64,000 nt of DNA. Origin: Zychaea mexicana. Taxonomy: Eukaryota; Mucoromycota; Mucoromycetes; Mucorales; Lichtheimiaceae. The position numbers were made by a program, and so were the translations under genes. Location: positions 1 to 64,000 of the forward strand of contig NW_026516780.1 of the NCBI RefSeq assembly GCF_025766255.1, given 5' to 3'. Below the pieces are notes generated by a model. It did no database searches. It was not told the DNA's origin and saw only the letters and a program-made list of their open reading frames with translations. Of this stretch, positions 22,141 to 34,400 are shown one piece after another. How positions within the stretch are numbered: position 1 is the first letter of the stretch; each line of letters opens with the position of its first letter.

Positions 22141-22404
22141 GGAAGATGCACCATATACATTCAGATTCTATAGTCACCACCATAAAAACCCCATAGCAGG
22201 TATGATGACTACTGCTAAACACTGTAAAGTTACATTGATCACTCTCAAATGCACTTTCGTACAACGTGTCTTAACATGGATAGAATATAACACATAGTAG
22301 ACATAGTTTATATGGTGCAAGACAGCTCAAACCGTCCAAATTAAAAAAGTATCCAGTCACCAAAAGTTGACGATATGAAACGAAATAGCATTGCTAATGC
22401 AATT

Positions 22405-25400
22405 TCACTGAGAGGTATTGGGGGTGCCGCTAAGTGAGAGGTGCGGAAATGATGTGATTACTCGTTCAAAAGCTTGCAAGTAACTGTCCCGAAAGTCCTT
22501 GATGAGATCCCGTTGACTATAATACGTAACTTTGAGGAAAAGTCTTGGCGCTACATCGACGCGTATACCCAAGGGTACCAAAATCGTGAGGCTCTGCAAA
22601 TTATGAGAAAGTACAAGTCTCAACGTAGGGTTGGAGTACATGATTAGGGCTCGGTGGCCATCTATCGGTCACAAGAAACAATTTTAAGAAAGGAAAAAAA
22701 TACGTAGACGCCATTTTGACAAGTCTGGGAATACTTTTGTCGTTTTTTTGGTGGTAGGTTTTTAAAACCTCCGTACAGCTTATGCTGCTTGATGGTGATG
22801 ATGCTCTAGGTTGCGTTTGCCGTATGTATTGCTGTTGGCGTTGTGGGTGGATTGCTTGTTGCTGAGGTGTAGGACTATAGAGCATATGCTGTTGTTATTG
22901 TTGCTGCTTCAATGAATGTGGCTGCACTTGGAATGCTGGATATAATTGCGGCGGAGGCAGTTGTGGCTGTAGTGTAGATGTAGTAGGCGGTGGCAGTAAT
23001 GCTAACATGGGTGGGCGTACAAAGGAATACAAATCAGATTGGCTTTGAACTTGTTGCTGTTGCAGTGGTCGTGGAGCAAGCGGTTGGTAGACAGAAGATC
23101 TAGATTGCAAACGTCTGGATGTACTACGTTGTATTGAGGATGGCAGTGTCGGTGCTGGCAGAATCGATCGAGGCTCCAAAACTTGAGCAGTACCATCAGA
23201 GTTATCACGTATTTGGGATCGTGGGCGAGCTGTACCTTCCAAGCTGTTCGTTCCTTATCACCGCGTTCAGACTCCATTTGAAAAATGTGCGCAGATACTG
23301 TGGGTACTTATAGAAAATATATTGCGCCCGTCAGTATGTGTCGAGTTCCATGACTTGGCAAAAACGGTCCACCTCGTTGAGTTCGGTTGCTGACTGTTGT
23401 AGAATTGAGATATCTGTCGGTTGAACAAAGCTACCTCTTCTTTAGTATGTACAGATAGTATTGGATACCGGGTGCCTTGACGAGATGCTAAATATGCTGC
23501 TCTCACAGCTGCACTGTCTCCTTAGTTGGCCTGTTCAATTGATAGTCTGTAACGCTGCATGCCATATGTATCCAAGCTTTCGTCGCTCGTCTTGCAAATG
23601 TCGAACTTTTCTTCAGTCGAGGCTAACAGATCCGTGTTCTGCCAATCAAGCCAATGTTTTGGTAGCTGCAATTCGCGTCGCAAGTATGCAAGCTGGATTC
23701 TGTTTTTCATCCAAATATCGTAATGTCCCTTGTACTGCTTGCCTGTGCGATCAGCGTATCAACCTGCCACACAAAAAAATGTATTGAGTTGTTCAGTAAA
23801 TTGGTCACTTTTTTCATGCTATGAGATACAAATTATGTTGAGTTCGATATTCGAAAGCAAACTAACCGCAAATCTCGGACTCGCATTTAAAGCTCCAAAA
23901 TGCCTCTTTATATTCTGGTGCACACCGCCCTCAAGAGAGTCTGTTACCCTCAGGCATTGGTATACTGCCAAACCATTTTCATCCCGTCGTCGAAACAAGT
24001 ACAATGATGTTCCAGGTGGATCGCTCAAATATCCTTTGCCAATAAGCTGTAGCAATTTTCGTGCATCTTTCCAGGCCTGTTTGTCAAATAATGGTCGACC
24101 ACTTGAGGCGCATTTTAGAAGTCCAAACGTCATGAATAAATCGTACTATTTTGAAGGGTGGTGGGACAACGCGGCGAATTCGCTCGTTAATCAAGATTTG
24201 CGACGCCAACGAACTAAAGTAACATGGTTTTGATAAATCAAATTAAGCTTGTTGTCGCCCACAATAAAAGAGAATCATATAGATATATACCCATTTCAAA
24301 TCTCTCTCCTTTTTCATGCAAACCCGGGTAACAGCTGCAACATCTCCAAAATCCATCCACAAAATTGCGTCAGTTAATTTACGCTAAATTCTATGTGTAA
24401 CCCATGCTCCTTTGGTATTGAGATTCTCTTGAGCGCATGCCAAGCATTTTGGACGATTCTGGTGTGGTAGGCGTTATCTTGCTCCAAGCGTTGCGGTCGA
24501 TACTTTTGTAAATTAAAATCGAGGAGGCGACTTTCATAAATCTTGGGGCTCTCGTCGATAGCTAAAGTGTTTGGCGCTGGTACCGGTATATCATCGTCAC
24601 TGTCGTCTTCCGAGTCAGTTTCATATTTATCCCATGCTTGCACGTCATTGTCGCTGCTATGATCAGTTTGACCAGCTTGCAATTCCGGATGATCCACGCT
24701 CTGCGATATGTTTAGTGTTTCCTCATCGTGCACGGTGGCGACAGGCTCAATAAGTTGATAACAAGGACGAGGTGACAACAAACGCACTAATATACAAAAC
24801 GGAGCAGCACCAAATGACGAAAGTGGCTGGCTATCACATAATGGCAACTTTGCCACAGGGACCAAGACATTAGTAACTTCAACCAGAGCACGATTTTCCG
24901 TTATCGTCCGCTTATTGAAGACTCTAGAAAAAAGTCAGGGTTAGCTTAATATTAGTAATATGATTTGACTTATTAAGTCATTCCTACTACGAAATGGAGC
25001 AAGCAAGGAATAAGTAAGGGAGCGAATATGCACATACCCGCTTTCTCTAGCATCGCTAATTTTCCCGCGCGCCACCTCCACAATATCATCGTCGCTAAGT
25101 ACTGTTACAAGTACACCAGCTCGTCGACTTATGATGTCGTTTCTAGGCGATGTCGCTTGGAGATAAATTTGCCGACTACTCCAGGCATCCAAAGCTGCAT
25201 AGTGTGCTTGCTCGTCAGTAAGTCGACCTTCCTAGTTGCCTTGTTGTCAACCCTTGGATAGACGATGTTGTAGAAATATCTGCCAGACTTGATCCAGTAA
25301 TTGGTTTGCATTTGTACTCGTTGCATCTTGTCAACAGGTTCACGACTTGGATGCTTGAATCTTATCGGATTGTTGAGGAAAAGATCGTGAAAGCCGAGTG

Positions 25401-26395
25401 ATATCATTTGCGTTGTTACGTCCAAACCTTGATGATATCTTTGCGATTAAGCAGCGTCCAGATAGCGTGTGGCAATGATATAACTTCTCCAGCTTTAATA
25501 TTTATACTCAGTCGTCGTATACAAATTGTATTATTGATATATATACACAAAAAGCAAATAGATCAAACTCACCTTATGGCTGTGGTCAATGTTGATTATG
25601 GTGGCTGGTGGAGAGCTCATGTGGTTGTAGTGGTCGTTTATATGCATTTCAGCAAATGCACTGTACATTTTTGGGAGATACTTAGGACCAGGTGTCGAAC
25701 CACCATATCCATCTCGATCATCGAATGATGGGAAATTCTTGAACTGCCTTGATGCCGAGTGCACTGGTTTATAGAACGAATTGATCGCCGATTGTCTAGT
25801 GGGTGATGGATTTTGCTGCTCGTAAGAATGTTCTTGTTGCTCTAATCTTCCTTCCGCATACTGCCATTCAACTTTGTCGTGTCGCAGGTGGTGTCTAGTG
25901 CTCAGTGCTTTTGCAAATGGACCGGGCCCCATTCTGTTACCAAAGCAGAGCCGCATATTTGTCATCAAATACTTGGATACACCACTTTTACGTGGAAGAG
26001 TGGCCGGCTATTCGAGCGCAAGTTGTATGGGTAGCGATTTTTCTGTCAAGTTCTCGTCCGTGCCCATAATTGAGTTGACGTCGCATCCGTCGTTTTTGCA
26101 TTGATAGCGATAGGATAGGATGTAAATAAAGTCGTCGTCGTCTGCGATGCGTCTGGCAAGTGGGTTTGCATTTGGGACACTTGAGCTCTTCTACCAAAAG
26201 GTGGACGAGCCAAACGTACACACGTGGAAATATAAGTCGGTTGGTTCAAGGTAGTTCTCCTGGTACATAGCGAAAAAGGGGGCTGGTGGCAAAACCTAAA
26301 AGATCTTGTTTCTGTAGCAGGTACTGCTCAAATACTTCAGGCGTTATCAACGTTTCTACATCGCGTCCCACCAACGGTGTCACTAAATCGTTAAA
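22405..26395 (-). pseudogene. Broken 3'-5' exonuclease / EGGVHQ-type gene, copy 2
   Basis: Minus-strand pieces in order: ELKCPKCKPTCQTH (26190) and YRYQCKNDGCDVNS (26090), a zinc-ribbon-like region; LCFGNRMGPGPFAKAL (25955); a broken exonuclease domain with only the last motif, LTDEQAHYAALDAWSS (25215); an acidic linker (24700); RPLFDKQAWKDARKLLQL, SDPPGTSLYLF and LEGGVHQNIKRHFGALN (24100-23860); QYKGHYDIWMKNRIQLAYL (23720); and a Q/P-rich tail (23240-22610). The block order matches large fungal proteins I recall that combine a DUF6729-like region, a DEDDy exonuclease and this C-terminal domain. The first exonuclease motif is deleted here (577 bp less than copy 3), and stops and frameshifts are present, for example a TAG after PIQLALE. 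Confidence 0.65.
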
Positions 26396-26506
26396 CTGAT
26401 GAGAAACAAATGAGCACAATTGAGAAAATGCCCCTCAATTAAGTGAGAGTAGAGTAGTGGAAGCTTACTTCACTGTGTGTAGATATGTCAAACGTAAAAA
26501 ATTACG

Positions 26507-26756
26507 TCGTGGGCCACGCAACGGTTAACCTGCCTTATAAGGAAGGCAATCGGTTGTGAATTTCTGGCCACGCAACGGTTAACCTGCCTTATAAGGAAGG
26601 CAATCGGTTGTGAATTTCTGGCCACGCAACGGTTAACCTGCCGTATAAGGAAGGCAATCGGTTGTAACCTGCCGTATAAGGAAGGCAATCGGTAACCGAT
26701 TACCTGCTATATAAGGACAGCCTTAGCAACTGTGACAGCCTTCGCAACACATAACC
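26507..26756 (+). promoter_or_regulatory. 54-bp TATA-hairpin array between units 2 and 3
   Basis: ACGGTTAACCTGCC begins at 26521, 26575 and 26629, an exact 54-bp period, followed by shorter units. Cores are CTTATAAGGAAGG, CGTATAAGGAAGG and finally CTATATAAGGACAG (26707). The last core lies about 40-49 bp upstream of the ATG at 26757. The arm variant here is CAACGGTTAA against CAACCGATTA in the copy-2 array, so the arrays have evolved separately while the genes stayed nearly identical. The minus-strand ORF over the array is an 18-residue repeat artefact. Confidence 0.6.
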
Positions 26757-28586
26757 ATGGAAAACGTTAACATAGTTCATGCCTGTCACTTTTGTCAAAA
26801 GGAATTGTCTTCCTGTCGCAGCCTACGCGATCATCTTATAAAAGTCCACAGTATGTTCTTTTGTTTTATTGAGGTTTACTTTAAAAAGAAATATGTTGAA
26901 TTAACCATCTCCTGTAGAGCTCAACTTTGAAATCGAACAAATTTATCAAAAGCGTGGCAAGAACTTGTAAGTAGCTGGTAATGCTGAGAAATTCCTTTGT
27001 ACTAACCACGTTTTACAGTGACAATTTCATTTCAAAAAAGTATATTGATACTCACGTAAGTCTTATTTAAAGTGTTTCTCGCACACATACGTTCTTTTTC
27101 GATATTGAACTAACACTACTTCTAGCCAGAACTTGAGTATACTCGCCGCTTTGAGTGTTCCAGTTGTCGGGAACTATTTGGTTGTATCGAAGAACTGGGA
27201 GAACACTTTTGCAAACATATCCAACCAAAAAATCCCAAGAAAAGACCGGTTAAAGAAGGCACAAGTAGCAACAGCAGTAGCAGCAACAGCAGCAAAAAAA
27301 AGGTAAGCTTGATTGAATCAACACATAGGCTGTTCGTGCTAAAATGTGAATCATAGGTTTCTTTGAACAAGGGCAAAAAGTTGCACACGTTTGACTGCCA
27401 GTTGATTTCAAAAATAAATATACAAAACGGCCCAAAATTCACATTGGAGGATATGAAAAGACTATCACCAATGTACTCGTTTCGATTCCAAGGCGCACGT
27501 TATCCAGCGAGCAGTGATATTGATGTCGTCATTGCCAATAACCAGCAAGAACAGCGCCGTTTGACTTCTCTAAATCGACATCCTGAATCCTTGCGCATCC
27601 TCCGCCTGGCCCTAAATTGCAAAGATGTCGATGAGCTAGAGGATTTCCATTTTGGGAAAGTGCCCGTTACTGCAAGTAAGGAAGAAAGAGGTTTATTCCT
27701 CTGTATCCGTCACACACTGCAAGACTTTGTATCCAAGTGCAGACGTAAGGCGGCTACTGTCCCTACCAACCACGAACGCACCTTTTTTTTCGACCGAGTC
27801 ATGCCTATCATCAATTATTTTGCAGACAACAGCGGTGCTGTTTATTTCGAATGGTGAGAATAATCACGTAGCATATTGAATATGAAGAATCATAATTAAC
27901 TACTCTTACTTAGGGGTGAAAAAAAAATTATGAGTCGCCAAGCTGTAACGCTATCTGTGGCTCTATCACAAACCTCAAGTCCCAATTACGCTGATGGTAT
28001 TGGATACTCGACGACTGTTGGTGTCTTGGATGAGGAACGCATAATGATCGAGTGTTCATCTGGTGGCCGAGAAGAAAATATCCAGCATACCTACGGCGAT
28101 AGCTTGAAGCTCGTCGAATCTCTTACCAGTATGCTGGTTCTAAAAGCATACAGACGATGTAATGCAAATTTCGAGACATTTACCAAGTTCAAGACCGTTG
28201 GCATCCAGTGTGTTAAAAGAACGCTGACGCTATTCATCTTATCGATGAATGAGCAGAAAAAGCTAGTGGTTGAGGAGCGTAGAAGTGCAAACGTACCGAT
28301 CAGCTTTAACGAGATATTCGACTGGATGCAAGTTTTCGAACTAGTGGCCCATCTGCAGGTTAGTATTTTCCCTATTCATTGGGCGGAAAGAAAACTAACT
28401 TTTCTTTAATTTACTCAGGAGTTGGTGTTGGAGCAGCAGCATGTCGATCAAGAATTGCATGCAGAACATGCGGGAATCACGGCAGTCGAGAACGAAGACA
28501 CAATAGGAAAAGCATTCGAAGACTGCGAAATGGATTTTGATGTTGACCTCGAAGCTACCGAACCAGAATGCGTTGAAGAGCAATAG
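26757..28586 (+). CDS. C2H2 zinc-finger element protein (intact), copy 3
   Basis: The seven-exon structure is the same as in copy 2, shifted by 8997 bp and of identical genomic length (1830 bp), giving 488 aa. Differences visible by eye are few: CHFCQ for CHSCQ in the first finger (Cys and His ligands unchanged), FEIEQ for FEFEQ, TTVGVL for TTVDVL and FETFTKF for FETFIKF. The D-to-G and I-to-T changes fall near the possible nuclease-like region but not on ADGIG or IECSSG. All splice sites are kept. Both copies could be expressed from their own arrays. Confidence 0.8.
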
Positions 28587-30039
28587 TGCCCTTGTTATTG
28601 TATACCGTTACCCTTTAGCCAACCTTTGTTATATCCAGTTGTATTTGACGAGTCATGACCCTTTGCCCCTCTACCATTTTCAAAATAATCATTAAATACA
28701 GTATGTCGTTGTGCAAGGCGATTATCAACTTGTTTCTTTGATCTGCGGCGTCACGTATTAAATATTTGTCATATTTATCTACTTTATACCTTACACTTTG
28801 ATTTCCCTTGCTCCAATAGCAACTTTGATATGTGATGATTTTTTTTACCGAACTACATGATAAAAGCGATAGCCTCTTTTTATACACTATATCGAAGATA
28901 TCACAGGTTAGTTAACATCTCTTCAATATAATAATCTGCAACAATACAGTGCCAACGCGATAACTTGATACGTGATCACTCTTTCATATTTATATTGAGT
29001 TATCAAGTACTGCTATAACTGAAAACTTGATTGGCTAAAAAAATTGGTAATTGGAGCTTATCGAGAGTTTTCTAGCTATTTTGTAGTGAGCATTCTGATG
29101 CGCCTTTTAGTGCACCCGAGTATTACAGCATCTTGCTCATCTACAACTACTAGACCGTCAATAAAATTTTGACAATAGCATTTCCGATGGCTGATGGAGA
29201 GCAAAGGCGATACTTGCTCGTCAAGTTTATCGCTATATATTCTGTTTTCATCGGCGTGATCGACATCAGATGAGCTGTTGGAAGCTTGTTGCAAAACTCC
29301 TTTTCCTATAGGAAATAACAGTGGTTAGTTTATTGTTATCCACACTGCCAATACCGGCTCAAATATATACTCACCTTTGTCCTTTCCTATGTCTTCCAGC
29401 GCGCGTTGAGACACATCCGCTTCTACGACTTTCTGTACACATATTTCGAATTTTTGTTGGTGGGAAAGTTGGACTGGAGGAGATTTAGTTATAACGAAAA
29501 GTAAGCACGCACCAATAACTCTGGTAAATTCTTCTCTTCATATATTCTCTTAACTCTCGGTCAAATGTTTGCAATAACTGTAAGCAAATTTGTTAAAGGG
29601 TAAATACTAGCGTTACACAAGGCTACAACTCGATAATTCGATAACTCGATCACATTTGGGCGTCACCGAGGTTATCGAGTTATCGCGTGGGCACTGTACA
29701 TTTCTATCGAAGATATAGTTGTGAGGTTATATAGTCCGAAAGTCTAACCGAATCTGAGCCGATAGAAAGCTGCCTCACACAAAGAGCAGCGACAAGGAGC
29801 AAAGAGAAAGAAGACATTTAAAGTTTGCAAAGAAGCAGAGCCTCTGGAGCACGCGTTGAGTGAAATATAGTCGCCTTGCACAACGACATACTGTATTTAA
29901 TCATTTTAATAATGGTAGAGGGGCAAAAGGTCACGACTCGTCAAATACAGCTGGATAAAAAAAGGTTGGCTAAAGGGTAACGGTATACAATAACAAGGGC
30001 ACTATTGCTCTTCAACGCATTCTGGTTCGGTAGCTTCGA
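28549..30039. repeat. Inverted repeat of the C2H2 gene tail, copy 3
   Basis: Arms at 28549-28721 and 29871-30039 correspond exactly in position to those of copy 2, again with the TA-flanked element in the loop. Its presence in both units shows that it predates the tandem duplication. Confidence 0.85.
28947..29696 (-). mobile_element. TA-flanked CAGTG-type element (750 bp), copy 3
   Basis: Same ends, length and TA flanks as the element at 19951-20700, with the last minus-strand exon-like ORF at 29294-29076. It was duplicated together with the unit and did not insert independently, because its position relative to the repeat arms is the same. Confidence 0.75.
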
Positions 30040-31019
30040 AACAGCTCATGATGTCTGGATGGATGCACAATGGCCCAGCCTGGGTATGAAAATCAGACAG
30101 ATGTACAGCATAAGCGGTTCGTTGGTAGTGCTTAAACTTCAGCGTGTGCCAAAGACAGAAAGTTAATGAGATCGTCAACCACAAAGCTGTTGATATCCAC
30201 ATTGATGTGCTGGCACAAGGCAACAAAGCGGATTCCACCAGGTAAATATGTTTGAATTGCGCGCGTTCTGGCCAACAAAGGCGCACAAAGAGCTCTAATA
30301 GAGAAGACGAGAGGCCGCGTCCGACAAAGTGGCGCCTGATAGCGTTCATACGGAGAGTTGCCAATGCGGGTTCGTCCATGGCGACGTCGCGTAAGGTGAA
30401 GTCGTCTCGATGTGAAGAGCGGGGTCTAGCAGAAGAGGCGCAGCTGTGGCCATCCGAAAAAGCATAATGGATACCAAAGGGCTGACGGCCAATGTGGAAT
30501 TATCAGAATGGCGTTCACCTTCTCTTGCTGAATCTTGTGTAGGCATTGTAAAATTAATGGCCAGGGCGAATGGATCCAGGCCAACGAAAGGAGCCCCAAC
30601 ATAGACTCATCGCGTCGGTGGCTAGAGCATGAAGGTCTATCCTCGAAGAGACATACTGCAGAAGGAAATGGGTCATTCGGTCTGCGAACAGATACATGTC
30701 GTGCTTGCCGATCGCCTGTTAGATGTGCCGAAACGTCGATCGTTTGTGCAAACAATAGCCGATCTAATGTGGGCATCCACTCGAGAAGAGCAGGAGAGGT
30801 TTTCCACTCAAATTGGGGGGCGAGTAGGAAGGTCGTGCAGTGAGAACGGTAAACCTTGGGTTTGACCACCTGCCGGCGTTGAATTAGGTTTGCAAGAGCG
30901 CCTGTTGCTGAGCAATTTGTTCTGCTAGATCCTGTGGTTTTGTATCGTAGTATTAAATAAGCAACAGTAATTTTAATGATCATTGCTCTTCTGTGGAAAA
31001 TACAGCCCATGTGCATCAT
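30002..31019 (-). pseudogene. DIRS-like retroelement relic, copy 3
   Basis: Counterpart of the copy-2 relic. Here the RT/RNase H-end reading is open over 197 codons (31019-30426) because of small differences near 30793 and 30850 (for example GGAGAGGTTTTCC against GGGAGGTTTTCC). That longer frame is partly accidental: copy 2 reads MENLPALLEWMP where copy 3 reads FEWKTSPALLEWMP. The recombinase half (30379-30002) keeps the same frameshifts and the same EATEPECVEEQ end. Confidence 0.5.
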
Positions 31020-31086
31020 TCACTTTAAAAAAATAATATTTTCTAGTATCAAGAATGCTGAACAGATCATATCATTTTATACACCT

Positions 31087-31138
31087 GTTGTGTGAAATTG
31101 CCTTCCTTATATGGCAGGTATCATATACGGTTGCGTTG
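31087..31138 (-). promoter_or_regulatory. Single inverted TATA-hairpin module, copy 3
   Basis: Identical to the module at 22089-22140, including the CCATATAAGGAAGG core on the minus strand. Confidence 0.5.
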
Positions 31139-31402
31139 GGAAGATGCACCATATACATTCAGATTCTATAGTCACCACCATAAAAACCCCATAGCAGGTA
31201 TGATGACTACTGCTAAACACTGTAAAGTTACATTGATCACTCTCAAATGCACTTTCGTACAACGTGTCTTAACATGGATAGAATATAACACATAGTAGAC
31301 ATAGTTTATATGGTGCAAGACAGCTCAAACCGTCCAAATTAAAAAAGTATCCAGTCACCAAAAGTTGACGATATGAAACGAAATAGCATTGCTAATGCAA
31401 TT

Positions 31403-34400
31403 TCACTGAGAGGTATTGGGGGTGCCGCTAAGTGAGAGGTGCGGAAATGATGTGATTACTCGTTCAAAAGCTTGCAAGTAACTGTCCCGAAAGTCCTTGA
31501 TGAGATCCCGTTGACTATAATACGTAACTTTGAGGAAAAGTCTTGGCGCTACATCGACGCGTATACCCAAGGGTACCAAAATCGTGAGGCTCTGCAAATT
31601 ATGAGAAAGTACAAGTCTCAACGTAGGGTTGGAGTACATGATTAGGGCTCGGTGGCCATCTATCGGTCACAAGAAACAATTTTAAGAAAGGAAAAAAATA
31701 CGTAGACGCCATTTTGACAAGTCTGGGAATACTTTTGTCGTTTTTTTGGTGGTAGGTTTTTAAAACCTCCGTACAGCTTATGCTGCTTGATGGTGATGAT
31801 GCTCTAGGTTGCGTTTGCCGTATGTATTGCTGTTGGCGTTGTGGGTGGATTGCTTGTTGCTGAGGTGTAGGACTATAGAGCATATGCTGTTGTTATTGTT
31901 GCTGCTTCAATGAATGTGGCTGCACTTGGAATGCTGGATATAATTGCGGCGGAGGCAGTTGTGGCTGTAGTGTAGATGTAGTAGGCGGTGGCAGTAATGC
32001 TAACATGGGTGGGCGTACAAAGGAATACAAATCAGATTGGCTTTGAACTTGTTGCTGTTGCAGTGGTCGTGGAGCAAGCGGTTGGTAGACAGAAGATCTA
32101 GATTGCAAACGTCTGGATGTACTACGTTGTATTGAGGATGGCAGTGTCGGTGCTGGCAGAATCGATCGAGGCTCCAAAACTTGAGCAGTACATCAGAGTT
32201 ATCACGTATTTGGGATCGTGGGCGAGCTGTACCTTCCAAGCTGTTCCTTATCACCGCGTTCAGACTCCATTTGAAAAATGTGCGCAGATACTGTGGGTAC
32301 TTATAGAAAATATATTGCGCCCGTCAGTATGTGTCGAGTTCCATGACTTGGCAAAAACGGTCCACCTCGTTGAGTTCGGTTGCTGACTGTTGTAGAATTG
32401 AGATATCTGTCGGTTGAACAAAGCTACCTCTTCTTTAGTATGTACAGATAGTATTGGATACCGGGTGCCTTGACGAGATGCTAAATATGCTGCTCTCACA
32501 GCTGCACTGTCTCCTTTGTTGGCCTGTTCAATTGATGGTCTGTAACGCTGCATGCCATATGTATCCAAGCTTTCGTCGCTCGTCTTGCAAATGTCAAACT
32601 TTTCTTCAGTCGAGGCCAACAGATCCGTGTTCTGCCAATCAGCCAATGTTTTGGTAGCTGCAATTCGCGTCGCAAGTATGCAAGCTGGATTCTGTTTTTC
32701 ATCCAAATATCGTAATGTCCCTTGTACTGCTTGCCTGTGCGATCAGCGTACCAACCTGCCACACAAAAAAATGTATTGAGTTGTTCAGTAAATTGGTCAC
32801 TTTTTTCATGCTATGAGATACAAATTATGTTGAGTTCGATATTCGAAAGCAAACTAACCGCAAATCTCGGAATCGCATTTAAAGCTCCAAAATGCCTCTT
32901 TAAATTCTGGTGCACACCGCCCTCAAGAGAGTTTGTTCCCTCAGGCATTGGTATACTGCCAAACCATTTTCATCCCGTCGTCGAAACAAGTACAATGATG
33001 TTCCAGGTGGATCGCTCAAATATCCTTTGCCAATAAGCTGTAGCAAATTTCGTGCATCTTTTCAGGCCTGTTTGTCAAATAATGGTCGACCACTTGAGGC
33101 GCATTTTAAAAGTCCAAACGTCATGAATAAATCGTACTATTTTGAAGGGTGGTGGGACAACGCGGCGAATTCGCTCGTTAATCAAGATTTGCGACGCCAA
33201 CGAACTAAAGTAACATGGTTTTGATAAATCAAATTAAGCTTGTTGTCGCCCACAATAAAAGAGAATCATATAGATATATACCCATTTCAAATCTCTCTCC
33301 TTTTTCATGCAAACCCGGGTAACAGCTGCAACATCTCCAAAATCCATCCACAAAATTGCGTCAGTTAATTTACGCTAAATTCTATGTGTAACCCATGCTC
33401 CTTTGGTATTGAGATTCTCTTGAGCGCATGCCAAGCATTTTGGACGATTCTGGTGTGGTAGGCGTTATCTTGCTCCAAGCGTTGCGGTCGATACTTTTGT
33501 AAATTAAAATCGAGGAGGCGACTTTCATAAATCTTGGGGCTCTCGTCGATAGCTAAAGTGTTTGGCGCTGGTACCGGTATATCATCGTCACTGTCGTCTT
33601 CCGAGTCAGTTTCATATTTATTCCATGCTTGCACGTCATTGTCGCTGCTATGATCAGTTTGACCAGCTTGCAATTCCGGATGATCCACGCTCTGCGATAT
33701 GTTTAGTGTTTCCTCATCGTGCACGGTGGCGACAGGCTCAATAAGTTGATAACAAGGACGAGGTGACAACAAACGCACTAATATACAAAACGGAGCAGCA
33801 CCAAATGACGAAAGTGGCTGGCTATCACATAATGGCAACTTTGCCACAGGGACCAAGACATTAGTAACTTCAACCAGAGCACGATTTTCCGTTATCGTCC
33901 GCTTATTGAAGACTCTAGAAAAAAGTCAGGGTTAGCTTAATATTAGTAATATGATTTGACTTATTAAGTCATTCCTACTACGAAATGGAGCAAGCAAGGA
34001 ATAAGTAAGGGAGCGAATATGCACATACCCGCTTTCTCTAGCATCGCTAATTTTCCCGCGCGCCACCTCCACAATATCATCGTCGCTAAGTACTGTTACA
34101 AGTACACCAGCTCGTCGACTTATGATGTCGTTTCTAGGCGATGTCGCTTGGAGATAAATTTGCCGACTACTCCAGGCATCCAAAGCTGCATAGTGTGCTT
34201 GCTCGTCAGTAAGTCGACCTTCCTAGTTGCCTTGTTGTCAACCCTTGGATAGACGATGTTGTAGAAATATCTGCCAGACTTGATCCAGTAATTGGTTTGC
34301 ATTTGTACTCGTTGCATCTTGTCAACAGGTTCACGACTTGGATGCTTGAATCTTATTGGATTGTTGAGGAAAAGATCGTGAAAGCCGAGTGATATCATTT

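Larger units (their letters stand above)
17549..26506 (+). mobile_element. Composite ~9-kb repeat unit, copy 2
   Basis: One of two direct tandem units that align at an offset of 8991-8997 bp over nearly their whole length. Content in order: 54-bp TATA-hairpin array, C2H2 gene (plus), inverted tail copy with a TA-flanked element in its loop, DIRS-like relic (minus), one inverted hairpin module, and an exonuclease/EGGVHQ pseudogene (minus). Compared with copy 3 it lacks 577 bp of the exonuclease region and carries a one-base insertion in the gene's 5' part (GGCTGGTGG against GGCTGTGG, about 26281). The outer boundaries are set by the arrays; no long terminal repeat or TIR around the whole unit is visible. 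Calling it mobile is inference from three copies in the window. Confidence 0.7.

Noticed and set aside
25408..25728. Plus-strand 106-aa ORF spanning the copy-2 deletion
   Set aside because: Created by the deletion junction, with no counterpart in copy 3 and antisense to the exonuclease gene.
26507..26756. CRISPR-like appearance of the 54-bp direct repeats
   Set aside because: Units are contiguous with no unique spacers, the repeat is promoter-like, and the genome is eukaryotic.
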